Positions 53,193-62,579 are shown, counted from the stretch's first letter. The stretch: DNA of 64,000 nt from JBBIPA01 sp963820495 (GCA_963820495.1 CAWGAF010000001.1:1240001-1304000); one strand, 5' to 3'. A program made the numbers and translations. The notes: generated from the letters alone by a model not told the origin.

Positions 53193-54179
53193 ATGGCTAA
53201 ATTAATCAAGTTACCCCATGCAGTTCATGGGTCTACGTGTTACGTTAATGGATTGTTCGATGTGTTAGCTGGTTATGGCGCCAGATATGACTACTACCTG
53301 TTGCCCGTTATTGGCGGCATGGCTTCTTTTGCTTACCTGAAGTTCAAAATGGCTAAACCTCCGTATATGGTTTACTGGGGTAGCAGTCCAAAATATCTAC
53401 TTAAACAGCTTGAGGAGATAATCGGGTTCACTCATACAATAAGCGAGGGCAAGTCATTCAATAATGAATTCCCCAAAATAAAGAGGCACCTGGATAATGA
53501 TGAACCGGTTATGGTGGGTGCATTAGATATGTATTACCTTCATTATTACCCTGAATTGTATAACAAAGAGCACATCCCCATCCATTATATACTCGCAGTT
53601 GGTTACGACGATGAGAAGAGAGTGGTCTATGTTCATGATTGTAGTGTAACAGGAATACAGGAGATATCTTATAAAGAGTTTGAGAGCTGCTTAGATGTTA
53701 ATGTACCGGGCATGAGCAAAAAGAACACCTACAGAGTTTTCAACCTTCCTCAAAAGATGCCAACCGAGCTGGAGATTGCTGAGAAGGGTTTGGCTTACAA
53801 AGCAGGACGCATGCTCAAACCACCAGTGAGTATGCTTGGTATCCCGGCTATGCGCAAACTGGCAAAGGAGATTGTCTCATGGGAAGACAAGGACTGCTAT
53901 AAACATATGGTGGCTTATGCTGGCTTGACTCCACCGCTTATCGCAGCGGACCTATCACATAATGATGGTTTGCGATTTGAACAAGCAAGAGTGTTGAAGG
54001 AGATGGGGCAGAAATACCACAGAAAAGAGTGGGGAAATGCCTCTGACCTGTTTGTAAAATCAGGTGAGCAGATTATCAGATTATGTGGCAAAGCATTGAG
54101 TTATAACGGAAAAGCCTGCTCGGAATTTCTGGTGAGAATTGCCGACATCGAAGAAGATGCTTACCAGCTCTTACTATAA
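53193..54179 (+). CDS. BtrH N-terminal domain-like protein (DUF4872 type)
   Basis: 328 residues. The N-terminal half has a C39/papain-like order: Cys in GSTCYVNGLFDVLAGYG, His in PIHYILAVGYDDEKRVVYVH, then the Asp of HDCS. This matches the BtrH family, in which the butirosin protein BtrH transfers an acyl group from a carrier protein to an amine. The C-terminal half is helical (AMRKLAKEIVSWEDKD ...), as in DUF4872. A transferase or amide-forming role is possible; no carrier protein or antibiotic cluster is seen. Good ribosome binding site GGAGG. Confidence 0.65.
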   Translation: MAKLIKLPHAVHGSTCYVNGLFDVLAGYGARYDYYLLPVIGGMASFAYLKFKMAKPPYMVYWGSSPKYLLKQLEEIIGFTHTISEGKSFNNEFPKIKRHLDNDEPVMVGALDMYYLHYYPELYNKEHIPIHYILAVGYDDEKRVVYVHDCSVTGIQEISYKEFESCLDVNVPGMSKKNTYRVFNLPQKMPTELEIAEKGLAYKAGRMLKPPVSMLGIPAMRKLAKEIVSWEDKDCYKHMVAYAGLTPPLIAADLSHNDGLRFEQARVLKEMGQKYHRKEWGNASDLFVKSGEQIIRLCGKALSYNGKACSEFLVRIADIEEDAYQLLL

Positions 54180-54313
54180 TGAAAGTTCACTGCTCCATCC
54201 ATCTAATCATTAACCCTGGCTCAAGAAGAAGTATATTAACCTGAACCTGGGGCAGTTCTCGCTCGTAGACGGCATCTGCCTACAGATGCCCAGAAGTGGG
54301 GTGGTCAATCGAA

Positions 54314-54394
54314 GGCGGGTGGCACGTAGAGGGGTGTCTATGTCTCGGACTAATAACCCGAAGGTCGCTGGTTCAAATCCGGCCCCCGCTACCA
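54314..54394 (+). tRNA. tRNA-like sequence ending in CCA, non-canonical or degenerate
   Basis: The 3' part is textbook: T arm GCTGG TTCAAAT CCGGC, acceptor strand CCCCGCT, A, encoded CCA (54391-54394). A preceding TCGGA-CTAATAA-CCCGA arm looks like an anticodon arm, but would read AAT, with one mismatch. The 5' part fits less well: GGCGGGT at 54314 pairs with six acceptor bases but leaves six extra bases before the anticodon arm. An alternative start AGTGGGG at 54295 pairs with all seven, giving a ~97-base molecule with a long variable arm. No UCA anticodon, so not tRNA-Sec as far as I can see. Pseudogene or unusual tRNA. Confidence 0.4.
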
Positions 54395-55074
54395 ATATAT
54401 AGGCTAGTTTCAATACAAGCCCGCTTTTTAGTTCCCAGATAGAGCTTGCAAAATACCAGCTTGCGTGTAATACTGTAAAAAATACTGCACAACATAGAAA
54501 CCCATAAAAGACTTGAGCGAACCATTTAAAAAATTCAGTGCTGAATGATAATATATGAAAATAAAGAATAGTCAGAAAATACTATTAGGTTTTTTCATTT
54601 TAATTGCGGCTCTTGGTATATATTTTTTCATTCGATCTCTTGCAAGCCCAACAGCAGATTTCATTTCTAGTCTATCGGGGGCTTCAACATTTATTTTAGC
54701 TTTGCTTACATTGGCATACGTCTATATAACCTCTAAGCAACTCGATGTAATGGCTCAACAACTGAATGAGACTAAAAGGGATAGAGAACTTCAAAATCAA
54801 CCATTACCTTGGATAAATAAGGTAGAAATATGCATCGAGAAGCCAAGAGTTTTTTACTCACCTCCCGAGAAGAACCCTTATCGAACCCTAGCTAGATATT
54901 TCGTATATTTTAATATTAAGAATGCTGGCAGTTTTCCTGCCATATCCATAGATATCACAGCATCTATTATGATTCCACATAATAATAATGAAATTGTATT
55001 GAATGCCATATACTGCTCCCCATTAAGACAGGCAGCTAGTTAAGAGAGTAAAATGGCTGAAAGGAAAAACAGCC

Positions 55075-55344
55075 ATGAAAAGAAGGAAATGGGATCCCAA
55101 GACCAAAGCCATGATTGTGCTACAGGGTTTGAAAGGCAAGCCACTATCAGAAATCTGCTCCGAGCACCAGATCAGCCAGTCTCAGTATTATCTATGGCGC
55201 GACCAGTTCCTGGCAAAGATGCACCTGGCTTTCATCGATGATGAACGCAGAGAAAAAGCTCTAACTAGTGAGAATGCACGTCTGAAGAGGATCATCGGTG
55301 ACCTTACAGTAGAGTTAAAAAAAACCGAAGAGTGGCAAAGATGA
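55075..55344 (+). CDS. IS3-family transposase OrfA, copy 2
   Basis: 89 residues, differing from copy 1 at two positions seen (QISQS for QISQP, TSENAR for TNENAR). HTH plus leucine-zipper helix. The A8 slippage site is at 55316-55323. Confidence 0.9.
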   Translation: MKRRKWDPKTKAMIVLQGLKGKPLSEICSEHQISQSQYYLWRDQFLAKMHLAFIDDERREKALTSENARLKRIIGDLTVELKKTEEWQR

Positions 55345-56117
55345 AGCGTAACGAATCAGGACTTATAGCAGAGCGTAATTCTCCATTTGTTGAACGCATC
55401 AAAGAGATAAAATCCGAGCACCCTTTCTGGGGATACAGGCGAATGTGGGCGCACCTGAGATATGTTGATAAGATGGATATCAATAAGAAGCGAGTGCTCC
55501 GGCTTATGCAAAAACATGATCTGCTGGTGAAACTAAATACACGGATTAAAGCAACACGAACACCAGGCAGGAGTAAGCCCAGACCAGATCGTCCCAATCA
55601 ATGGTGGGGCATCGATATGACCAAGGTTATGGTACATGGGTTTGGCTGGATGTATATCGTGATTGTTCTGGACTGGTATACCAAGAAAATCGTTGGCTAT
55701 TATGCCGGTATGCAATGCCGTGGCAGACACTGGCTTGAGGCATTGGATATGGCCGTTAACAGGCAATTCCCTGATGGTGTACGCGGGAAGCGGTTATTTA
55801 TGATGTCGGATAACGGTAGTCAGCCAACATCAGTAGCCTTTATGAAAGCCTGCAGAGGACTTGATATTAATCAGGCATTTACCAGCTACAATAATCCTAA
55901 GGGCAACGCTGATACCGAGAGGATGTTCAGGACAATGAAAGAGGAGCTCATCTGGCTCAGGGAGTGGACAAGCCCCTTTGAACTTGCCGATGCGCTCGGT
56001 AAATGGATTGGCAACTATAATAGCAGTTATCTACATTCATCACTGGGGTATAAACCACCAATTAAATTCGAGGAGGAATATCAAAATAGCCAGATTACTC
56101 CCTTAGTTGCGGCTTGA
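55332..56117 (+). CDS. IS3-family transposase OrfB, copy 2
   Basis: 261 residues with intact DDE residues (WWGIDMTKV, MSDNGSQPT, NADTERMFRT). It sits in the -1 frame relative to OrfA with a 13-base overlap. R replaces H in PFVERIK and R replaces C in PDRPNQ compared with copy 1. Both copies appear intact and potentially active. Confidence 0.92.
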   Translation: MAKMKRNESGLIAERNSPFVERIKEIKSEHPFWGYRRMWAHLRYVDKMDINKKRVLRLMQKHDLLVKLNTRIKATRTPGRSKPRPDRPNQWWGIDMTKVMVHGFGWMYIVIVLDWYTKKIVGYYAGMQCRGRHWLEALDMAVNRQFPDGVRGKRLFMMSDNGSQPTSVAFMKACRGLDINQAFTSYNNPKGNADTERMFRTMKEELIWLREWTSPFELADALGKWIGNYNSSYLHSSLGYKPPIKFEEEYQNSQITPLVAA

Positions 56118-56925
56118 TTTAATGGGGTGCATTACAGCCACTTCAATCAGAATCGAGACTTTAGAAGAGAAGCAATCATATCCATTTGGTGATGAATCGG
56201 ACGATGATTTTATGTTTACTGGTGATTTAAATGGTAATTTTATAAAAGCATTAAGAGAAAATAATATTAAGTTACTTCCAAAATTACATATTCAGACACT
56301 ATATAAGAACATTATAGGAGGATGTTTTATAATAAAAAATACATATCGAATTTATCCAAAAGATGAGGAGCAAGATACAGTATTAAGCAATTGGCTAGCT
56401 CAGATTACATCATTCCCAATTAAGTATAAAAAAGATTTGGATAGACTAATAACTGATAGAAAATTAAATAGTGATGAAAAAGATGTAATATATAGCAAAA
56501 TGGAAGAGGATTTTAAGAATTCTATTTTAGGTGATGATGATATTAAAAAGAATGATGTATGTGCATGGGCTTTACCTGGTGCATCTGAGATTCATCCAAT
56601 AACTGAAGAAGAATATAACAAGTATCTAAAAGACTCCAAATATGGAGTCCGGTTACCACCATCAGGACCATGTATTGTAACAAAGGAAAATAACAAGAAA
56701 TAGAGTTTTTACCTAAAATTATAAATAACATCGCTAAGTCCTCCCGCCAACATCTCCCACGCCGACCTAGGACTGAATTTGAAAACTCCAGCGAGAGTTG
56801 GCACCAGCCTGAGCTTCAGCGACCTCCAATATGCGCCACGGTGAGCCAGGGGCATATCAATGTGTTTTTGTAGAGGTTATCTCGCCTATAGATGCCCCTC
56901 ATGTTCAACTTGAACCGCCATGATT

Positions 56926-58128
56926 TTATCTAATCATAGATACGGCGGTTTCGATTCTTCTGACCGCTTCTGCTAAAGTGGCACGGGGGCAGGCGATATT
57001 TATTCTCTGGAAACCAGCGCCATTCGGTCCGAAGAGAAATCCGTCATCAAGTCCTACTTTAGCCTTATTCCTAATAAAAGCCCTGAGCTCCTGAGGCGCC
57101 ATTCCCAAGCCTCGACAGTCCAGCCAGACCAGGTATGTTCCTTCTGGTCTGATAACCTTAATCTGGGGAATTTTCCTGGCAAAGTAATCGATAAGAAATT
57201 CCAGGTTTCTCTGCAAGTAGTCCAGTAACTGTTCCAGCCACTCATCGCCATAGCGATAAGCAGCTTCCAGAGCTACCAGTCCAAAGACGTTTGGTCTCGA
57301 TTGAATACCCGACCTGGCAGCATCGAATTTCTCCCTGAGCTGCTTGTTGGGAATTATTATCGAGGAGGCATTAAGCCCAGCCAGATTAAAGGTCTTACTG
57401 GGAGCCATACAGGTAATTGAACTCTGCTCGAACTCCGGCGATATGGAGGCAAACGGTATATGCACCGAACCCTGGAAAAGTAATTCACAGTGGATTTCAT
57501 CGGAGACCATTACAGCGCTATGCTTTAGAACAACTTCCCCCGCCCTGGTCAATTCTTGCTTATTCCAAACCCTGCCTACAGGGTTATGGGGGCTGCAGAG
57601 TACCATCATCCTGATGCGAGAAGGCAAAAGCATCATACCGTCTTCCCTGGAACTGAATTTCTTTTCCAGGTCCTCAAAATTCATTTGGTAATGTCTATCA
57701 ATGAGATTCAGCTCATTATTGGCTATCTGACGACCGCTAGTTCTTATGGCTGACCAGAATGGATAGTAGACAGGTCCTTGAATGATAACCTCATCGCCAG
57801 GTTGGCTAAAAGCCAGGATAGCGGCATGGAGGGCGGGAACAACTCCGGGGGTAAACACTACCCAATCGGGTTCAATTTTCCAGTTATATTTTTTCCGTAT
57901 CCTGCTAACAACGGCTTCGATAGCAGATGATTGTGGCATCATGTAGCCATAGACCTCATGTTCAGTTCTTTTTCTGAGGGCTTCGGTTATGGGCCTGGCG
58001 ATGGGTAAATCCATGTCAGCAACCCACATGGGAAGTACGTCTTTATCGCCAAATAAAGCTGCCACTGTTCCCCACTTTACCGAATCGGTGTTTCTTCGGT
58101 CGATTACTTTATCAAAGTCGTATTTCAC
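56926..58128 (-). CDS. MalY/PatB-type PLP aminotransferase, putative C-S lyase
   Basis: 400 residues. It starts MKYDFDKVIDRRNTDSVKWG, the typical PatB/MalY N-terminus, with LPMWVADMDLP soon after. PLP site: SDEIHCELLF with the Asp, and Schiff-base Lys in CMAPSKTFNLAGL. The C-terminal RINIACPRATLAEA carries the carboxylate-binding Arg. The family cleaves cystathionine-like C-S bonds or acts as a regulator-like aminotransferase. Monocistronic, downstream of a region with no promoter that I can name. Confidence 0.88.
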   Translation of the reverse strand: MKYDFDKVIDRRNTDSVKWGTVAALFGDKDVLPMWVADMDLPIARPITEALRKRTEHEVYGYMMPQSSAIEAVVSRIRKKYNWKIEPDWVVFTPGVVPALHAAILAFSQPGDEVIIQGPVYYPFWSAIRTSGRQIANNELNLIDRHYQMNFEDLEKKFSSREDGMMLLPSRIRMMVLCSPHNPVGRVWNKQELTRAGEVVLKHSAVMVSDEIHCELLFQGSVHIPFASISPEFEQSSITCMAPSKTFNLAGLNASSIIIPNKQLREKFDAARSGIQSRPNVFGLVALEAAYRYGDEWLEQLLDYLQRNLEFLIDYFARKIPQIKVIRPEGTYLVWLDCRGLGMAPQELRAFIRNKAKVGLDDGFLFGPNGAGFQRINIACPRATLAEAVRRIETAVSMIR

Positions 58129-58226
58129 GGTTATGACCTCTGTTTCTCCTGGTATTTTACCGCAAAGGTGGTAAAGGTGAAATCATCCTTTAGCGATTGC
58201 TTTTTATTTACTCTAACTTAAAAAGA

Positions 58227-58257
58227 ATAACACCATCCTCAGCGAGGATGGTGTTAT
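58227..58257 (-). terminator. Terminator after hydrogenase cluster 2
   Basis: A perfect 14-bp stem ATAACACCATCCTC/GAGGATGGTGTTAT with an AGC loop, 35 bases beyond the mvhA2 stop. On the minus strand it is followed by TCTTTTT. Confidence 0.75.
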
Positions 58258-58291
58258 CATTAGCAAACCTAAATCAAACCTAAAGAGCTTA

Positions 58292-59749
58292 TTAACCAAA
58301 TTTTTTAATTAACTTTCCCTTACCATCATAGACGTAGATGGGCAGGGGTGAAGCGCCAGGTAAATTATGGGTAGCGCAGGCAAGGCAAAGGTCGTAGGGT
58401 CGCCATGCCATCTCTACCATATTCAGCAATCCCTCTGTAATCTCCACGCCGGGCTTGATCAATGCCCTGGCTGCTTTGCCGACGGACATATTCACTGCGG
58501 CGGCGTTATTAAGCGTAGCCACAATCAAATTAGCTTTCTTGATAACTCCTCGCTCGTCGGTAATATAGTGATGTACTAATGTTCCTCGTGGAGCCTCGAC
58601 TATGCCTACTCCCTCATCAGGTGTTTCAGTGGGGATAGTACGTATATTGGGATTGGTTATATCGGGGTCTTTGCTTAACTCAAGCAATCGCTCTGCAGAA
58701 TAGAGAAGCTCGACAAGTCGTGCCCAGTGCGTTGCTAGAGTGTGATGTACAGGTTTACCACCTAATGTAGCGTAGAATTTTTCATAAGCTTCCTGAGCTA
58801 GGGGAGTTGCCATACCATCGGCTGCATTGAGCCTTGCCAGAGGAGCTACACGAAATACTCCGCTATCTTTACCGTCTACGAAGCCTTTCCAGCCGACATT
58901 CTTGAGGAACGGGAATTTCATGTAAGACCACGGCTCAACATGCTCTGCCATATGGCTAAGGTAGTCTTTAGGTGCGAATTTAACAAACTCTTTTCCATCG
59001 GGGTCAACCACCCTGATCATGCCATCATAAAAATTAATTTTATTGTTGGCATCGACCATGCCCATGTAGTAAGTCTTGTGAGTGTAGGCATCGCTGAGAA
59101 TCAAATCTACGTATGCTTTGTTCTTGAGAACGATATCGTCGAAGACTTTCAGAGAGAGCTTGGCAAATTCCACTGATTCTTTAGCGATCTCCTCGACTTC
59201 TTTTCTTTCCTCTTCATTTAATCCTTTGCTGATACCACCGGGTAGCCCAAAGACAGGATGCACACCGCGACCGCCAAGCATATGGATTATATGGTGGTTG
59301 CGCATGCGTGTCTTTATCACAGCCCCACCCAGTTCCAGCCCAACTTTGCCGATGACGCCTATAATATTACGTTCGGCTACCGGTGCCTCAGGGCCCATAA
59401 CGAAGTCAGGACCGGCAAGAATGTAAAAGTGAGTCGTATGATCGGTGACATAAAAAGCGCTGTAGAAAAGCTCGCGAAGTTTTTTCGCTGGTTCCGGCGG
59501 GTCAACATGGAACAAAGCATCAAGCGTCTTGGTAGATGCTAGATGGTGTGCCTCAGGGCAGACACCGCAGATGCGCTGGGTTATCTGAGGCATGTCGTCA
59601 GCTGACCGTCCCTCACTAAACTTTTCAAAGCCTCGCAATTCCGGAACTTGAAAGTAGGTGTTTGCCACCTCACCGGCATCATTGAGGAATATCTCTATTT
59701 TGCCGTGACCCTCCAGACGGGTAATCGGGTCTATCGTTATCCTTTTCAT
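58292..59749 (-). CDS. mvhA: [NiFe] hydrogenase large subunit, MvhA-like (cluster 2)
   Basis: 485 residues, close paralog of the cluster 1 protein throughout. RICGVCPEAHH gives the first nickel pair. The second motif is DLCLACATH: all ligands remain, but the usual Pro of DPC is Leu, and cluster 1 keeps DPCFGC. The tail after CATH (NLPGASPLPIYVYDG...) should be cleaved by a maturation protease, encoded only beside cluster 1 in this window. Overlaps mvhG2 by four bases. Confidence 0.92.
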   Translation of the reverse strand: MKRITIDPITRLEGHGKIEIFLNDAGEVANTYFQVPELRGFEKFSEGRSADDMPQITQRICGVCPEAHHLASTKTLDALFHVDPPEPAKKLRELFYSAFYVTDHTTHFYILAGPDFVMGPEAPVAERNIIGVIGKVGLELGGAVIKTRMRNHHIIHMLGGRGVHPVFGLPGGISKGLNEEERKEVEEIAKESVEFAKLSLKVFDDIVLKNKAYVDLILSDAYTHKTYYMGMVDANNKINFYDGMIRVVDPDGKEFVKFAPKDYLSHMAEHVEPWSYMKFPFLKNVGWKGFVDGKDSGVFRVAPLARLNAADGMATPLAQEAYEKFYATLGGKPVHHTLATHWARLVELLYSAERLLELSKDPDITNPNIRTIPTETPDEGVGIVEAPRGTLVHHYITDERGVIKKANLIVATLNNAAAVNMSVGKAARALIKPGVEITEGLLNMVEMAWRPYDLCLACATHNLPGASPLPIYVYDGKGKLIKKFG

Positions 59750-60705
59750 CTTATTTTAGCCCTCCTTAGTAACGACTGTGGTAAAGAATACCTGTAGAAT
59801 GTGCCTGCTGGGTCAACAATATCATTTATGATTTTTTGTATCTCTTCAGGGTCGTTAGAATCGATTACTGATGCTACTGCACTCAGGAAATGTACTCCCT
59901 GATCAATGACTCCTTCGACTGGACCGTAGCAGCCGGTGCAGGGCATGTTGGCCTGGGGGCAGGGAGCACCACAGCCACCCCGCGTAGCCACACCAGCGCA
60001 AAGGAGACCCTGTTCCAGCAGGCAGATTTCTGGCTCAGGTATCATCTGAAACGGTCTATAGAACTTTTTGACCTTTTTAACATCCTTTTTGCGGGGACAA
60101 TCATCGCAAACTGCTTTGGAATTATGGGTAATCACTGAGCCGACAGGAGGTAATTTGCCCTGGATCAGCGCTTCCAGTGCCAGCCAGGTGGTTCTTTCTT
60201 CTGGCGGGCAGCCGGGAATGATATATTCTACAGGCACTGTCTGAGGCAGACTTTTGACACTATCGTAGAACTCGGGGAGGGTTAGTTCACCCTCGGGCAC
60301 CTGATACTTTGTCTGTGGAATAACTTTATCGGGGTTATCGGTAGATTGGGTTTCCAGATAAGCACGGTCAAAAATCATCTGTTTATTATATAAATTAGCC
60401 AGGCCGGGAATACCGCCGTTATAGGCACAAGCACCATAGGCAATTAATACCTTGGATTTGGCACGAAGCATTTTAGCCATATGTTCCTGTTCCGAAGTCC
60501 TGATGGCGCCATTAAACAGGCAGACATCGATACTTTTATCAGGCATAGCCTCGACATCTTTGTATTTGACATCGATTGCCACTGGCCAGAAGACGATATC
60601 GGCAACTTCAATTAATTTTAGAAGTTTATCGCCAATCTGGAGTTGAGCGATTTCACAGCCACCACAACTGGCCGCCCAGTAGAGAGCTAATTTAATCTTT
60701 GCCAT
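59746..60705 (-). CDS. mvhG: [NiFe] hydrogenase small subunit, MvhG-like (cluster 2)
   Basis: 319 residues, same length as the cluster 1 protein and very similar (MAKIKLALYWAASCGGCEIA, IIPGCPPEERTTW, CGAPCPQANMPCTGCYGP). Cytoplasmic, three Fe-S clusters expected. Overlaps mvhD2 by 14 bases. Confidence 0.92.
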   Translation of the reverse strand: MAKIKLALYWAASCGGCEIAQLQIGDKLLKLIEVADIVFWPVAIDVKYKDVEAMPDKSIDVCLFNGAIRTSEQEHMAKMLRAKSKVLIAYGACAYNGGIPGLANLYNKQMIFDRAYLETQSTDNPDKVIPQTKYQVPEGELTLPEFYDSVKSLPQTVPVEYIIPGCPPEERTTWLALEALIQGKLPPVGSVITHNSKAVCDDCPRKKDVKKVKKFYRPFQMIPEPEICLLEQGLLCAGVATRGGCGAPCPQANMPCTGCYGPVEGVIDQGVHFLSAVASVIDSNDPEEIQKIINDIVDPAGTFYRYSLPQSLLRRAKIR

Positions 60706-61126
60706 GATTACCCTCCGTATTATTATTGAATGGACCGAGGGCTCTAACCTTCTCTGTCATATCGTTGATTATTTTTGCATACTTCTCGCCTTCAGAAGCA
60801 GAAACCCAGTCCAGGCGAACTCTTTCATCTTCAATGCCAAACTGAGCCAACATTTTCTTTAGCAATGGTACGCGCCTTATCGTTTTGTAGTTTCCCTCAA
60901 TATAGTGGCAATCCCCAGGATGACATCCCAGAATAAGGACACCATCGGCTCCAGATTGGAAGGCTTTTACTACAAAAGCCGGCTCAACCCGTGTGCTGCA
61001 AGGGACTCTGATTACCTTGACATTTGGTGCAAAGTGTAATCTTGATATACCTGCAAGATCAGCGCCACGGTAGGAGCACCAATTACATAAAAAACCGACG
61101 ATTTTTGGTTCCCAGCTCATGGTCAT
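60692..61126 (-). CDS. mvhD: MvhD-like [2Fe-2S] subunit, cysteine form (cluster 2)
   Basis: 144 residues; second Met at residue 3 is an alternative start. Conserved FLCNWCSYRGADLAGIS, VPCSTRVEPAF and LGCHPGDCHYIEGN. C68 stands where cluster 1 has TGA/Sec. The rest aligns without gaps (RRVPLLKKMLAQFGIEDER, LDWVSASEGEKY), which is what makes the recoding in cluster 1 readable. It connects MvhAG to HdrA. Confidence 0.92.
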   Translation of the reverse strand: MTMSWEPKIVGFLCNWCSYRGADLAGISRLHFAPNVKVIRVPCSTRVEPAFVVKAFQSGADGVLILGCHPGDCHYIEGNYKTIRRVPLLKKMLAQFGIEDERVRLDWVSASEGEKYAKIINDMTEKVRALGPFNNNTEGNHGKD

Positions 61127-61131
61127 ACCTC

Positions 61132-62010
61132 CTAAGCTCGTACTTTCAAATATGGTTCAAGCATTTTGCCTACCGGTGAAATATTTTTATCCAGCCCCAG
61201 TTCTTTGGGATTCAAGCCAAAAGCTACTCCCATTAGTTGGGTGAGTGCCACCACGGGCATACTGAACTTTTTGCCGGTACGGCTTTTAATTCGACCCTGG
61301 TTGACATCTAAATTAGAGAAACACAGCGGACACAACGTCGTTGCTATGCATTTACCTCCATGAATTTCAGCATTATCGAGTATTTTGCCAATTAATTTAT
61401 AGACCATATCTATGTTGCTAAAAAGATGGGCACCGCCACAACACTGAGCCTTTAAAGGATAGAAGACTGGTTCGGCGCCGAGGCTCTGGACTATTCGGTC
61501 CTGCCACTCGGGAAATTCGGCGTCGTCGGGGCCAAATGGTCGTGACTGGTGACAACCATAGTAGCTCGCCACCTTAAGGCCGCTGAGTTTGTTCTGTACC
61601 TTCGATGCGATTACATCAAGGCCAATATCGTTGATGAAGACATCTATAAGATTTCGAATGCGTGCTGTTCCCTTATATTCAAGATTAACTTCAGCCAGTG
61701 CCGTTTTCACCTGTTCCCTGATTCTGGGTTCTTCAGTGAATGTGACATGTGCACTCATCAAATTTCGGTAGCAACAACTGCAAGGAACAACAATATCAAG
61801 GTCATGCTTCTCAGCAAGCGCCAGGTTGCGGGTAGCCATAGCGACTGCGGCAAGTTCATTTATTGATTCGCTGGGGCAACCGCAGCATGTCCAATCATCT
61901 AGCTCTCTAAGCTCGATGTCCAGAACCTTGGCAACCGCATCAAGCGATGCTTGAATGGGTTTTCCCGTGCTCTCCATGGCACAACCGGGGTAGTATGTAT
62001 AAGACCTCAT
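61132..62010 (-). CDS. hdrB: HdrB-like CCG-domain subunit (cluster 2)
   Basis: 292 residues. CCG motifs: TYYPGCAMEST and WTCCGCPSES in the first half, SYYGCHQSRP and KAQCCGGAHLFSN in the second. The first motif has CCGCP where cluster 1 has CCGST. Probable terminal reductase of the complex, acceptor unknown. It overlaps hdrC2 by four bases. Confidence 0.9.
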   Translation of the reverse strand: MRSYTYYPGCAMESTGKPIQASLDAVAKVLDIELRELDDWTCCGCPSESINELAAVAMATRNLALAEKHDLDIVVPCSCCYRNLMSAHVTFTEEPRIREQVKTALAEVNLEYKGTARIRNLIDVFINDIGLDVIASKVQNKLSGLKVASYYGCHQSRPFGPDDAEFPEWQDRIVQSLGAEPVFYPLKAQCCGGAHLFSNIDMVYKLIGKILDNAEIHGGKCIATTLCPLCFSNLDVNQGRIKSRTGKKFSMPVVALTQLMGVAFGLNPKELGLDKNISPVGKMLEPYLKVRA

Positions 62011-62579
62011 CGTATACCTCCTGTCTTTTGCATTGCCTCGACCTTGTTCACAATAGCGGCAATTTCTCGAGCCTTTACTTTCTTAGGTGGGAAAATGGGC
62101 ATAAGACCGCGGATTACAAGTGCCCAAGCCACAGGCAAATTTCGAAAAGCTAAAAAAATATTCGTTGTAAGGTAAAATTTAAGCGCCATACCAAATTCCC
62201 AAATCCGCCCTCGCCTTGACGAATCACGAAGGCTCTTAAATAGAGCCAGAGTTGGCGTTTTTGGTTTGTACCCTGCGCGCTCTGCAATGGACTCGACAGC
62301 ATGTATCAGTTGAGCTGGCTTGATATCTCTAGGGCACCGAACTGTGCACAAGTAACAGGTAACGCAGTGGAATGCGGAGGCACTCGAAAGTACCTTGTCC
62401 CGCTTGCCGGCTCGAATCATGGCGATTATTCGGCGCGGTGGATACTCCCAATATTCAACCGTGGTACAAGAACCGCTACATACCCCGCATTGAATACATT
62501 CGTTAATCTTCTCACCGCCGGGCTCGGCTGCAACCTCATCGACGAATGTTTTGGCTCCTCTTATTGTTGTTGTTTCCAT
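62007..62579 (-). CDS. hdrC: HdrC-like ferredoxin subunit (cluster 2)
   Basis: 190 residues. Ferredoxin motifs CIQCGVCSGSCTTVE and CVTCYLCTVRCPRDI; in the first the last Cys-Pro is Cys-Thr. Helical C-terminus. Lies between hdrA2 and hdrB2. Confidence 0.9.
   Translation of the reverse strand: METTTIRGAKTFVDEVAAEPGGEKINECIQCGVCSGSCTTVEYWEYPPRRIIAMIRAGKRDKVLSSASAFHCVTCYLCTVRCPRDIKPAQLIHAVESIAERAGYKPKTPTLALFKSLRDSSRRGRIWEFGMALKFYLTTNIFLAFRNLPVAWALVIRGLMPIFPPKKVKAREIAAIVNKVEAMQKTGGIR

Larger units (their letters stand above)
55009..56136 (+). mobile_element. IS3-family insertion sequence, copy 2 (1128 bp)
   Basis: Same 1128-bp element as 42580-43707, opposite orientation, with a 4-bp target duplication GCCA at 55005-55008 and 56137-56140. 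Terminal repeats TATACTGCTCCCC.../...GGGGTGCATTACA. Confidence 0.95.
54555..56703 (+). pseudogene. AT-rich membrane-anchored hypothetical gene split by IS copy 2
   Basis: The gene begins at ATG 54555 with two membrane segments (~8-26 and ~40-60: SSLSGASTFILALLTLAYVY). A coiled region MAQQLNETKRDRELQNQP and an extracytoplasmic/cytosolic domain follow. The IS enters after GCCA at 55008. Removing the IS and one GCCA copy joins 54555-55008 to 56141-56703 in frame: 1017 bases, 338 residues plus stop. The junction reads ...VLNATSIRIE.... No family recognised. Base composition is much more AT-rich than the neighbours, suggesting acquired DNA beside the tRNA-like sequence. Confidence 0.8.

Noticed and set aside
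54295..54394. tRNA-Sec
   Set aside because: No UCA anticodon can be placed, and the acceptor/T arms fit a 7/5 rather than the 8/5 fold of bacterial tRNA-Sec.
54210..54413. Minus-strand ORF containing AGAGFEPATFGL
   Set aside because: This string is the well-known spurious translation antisense to a tRNA T-arm and acceptor; it supports a tRNA-like sequence instead.
56704..56925. Short open frame after the split gene
   Set aside because: No start with a ribosome binding site and no recognisable family; it only marks the return to normal base composition.
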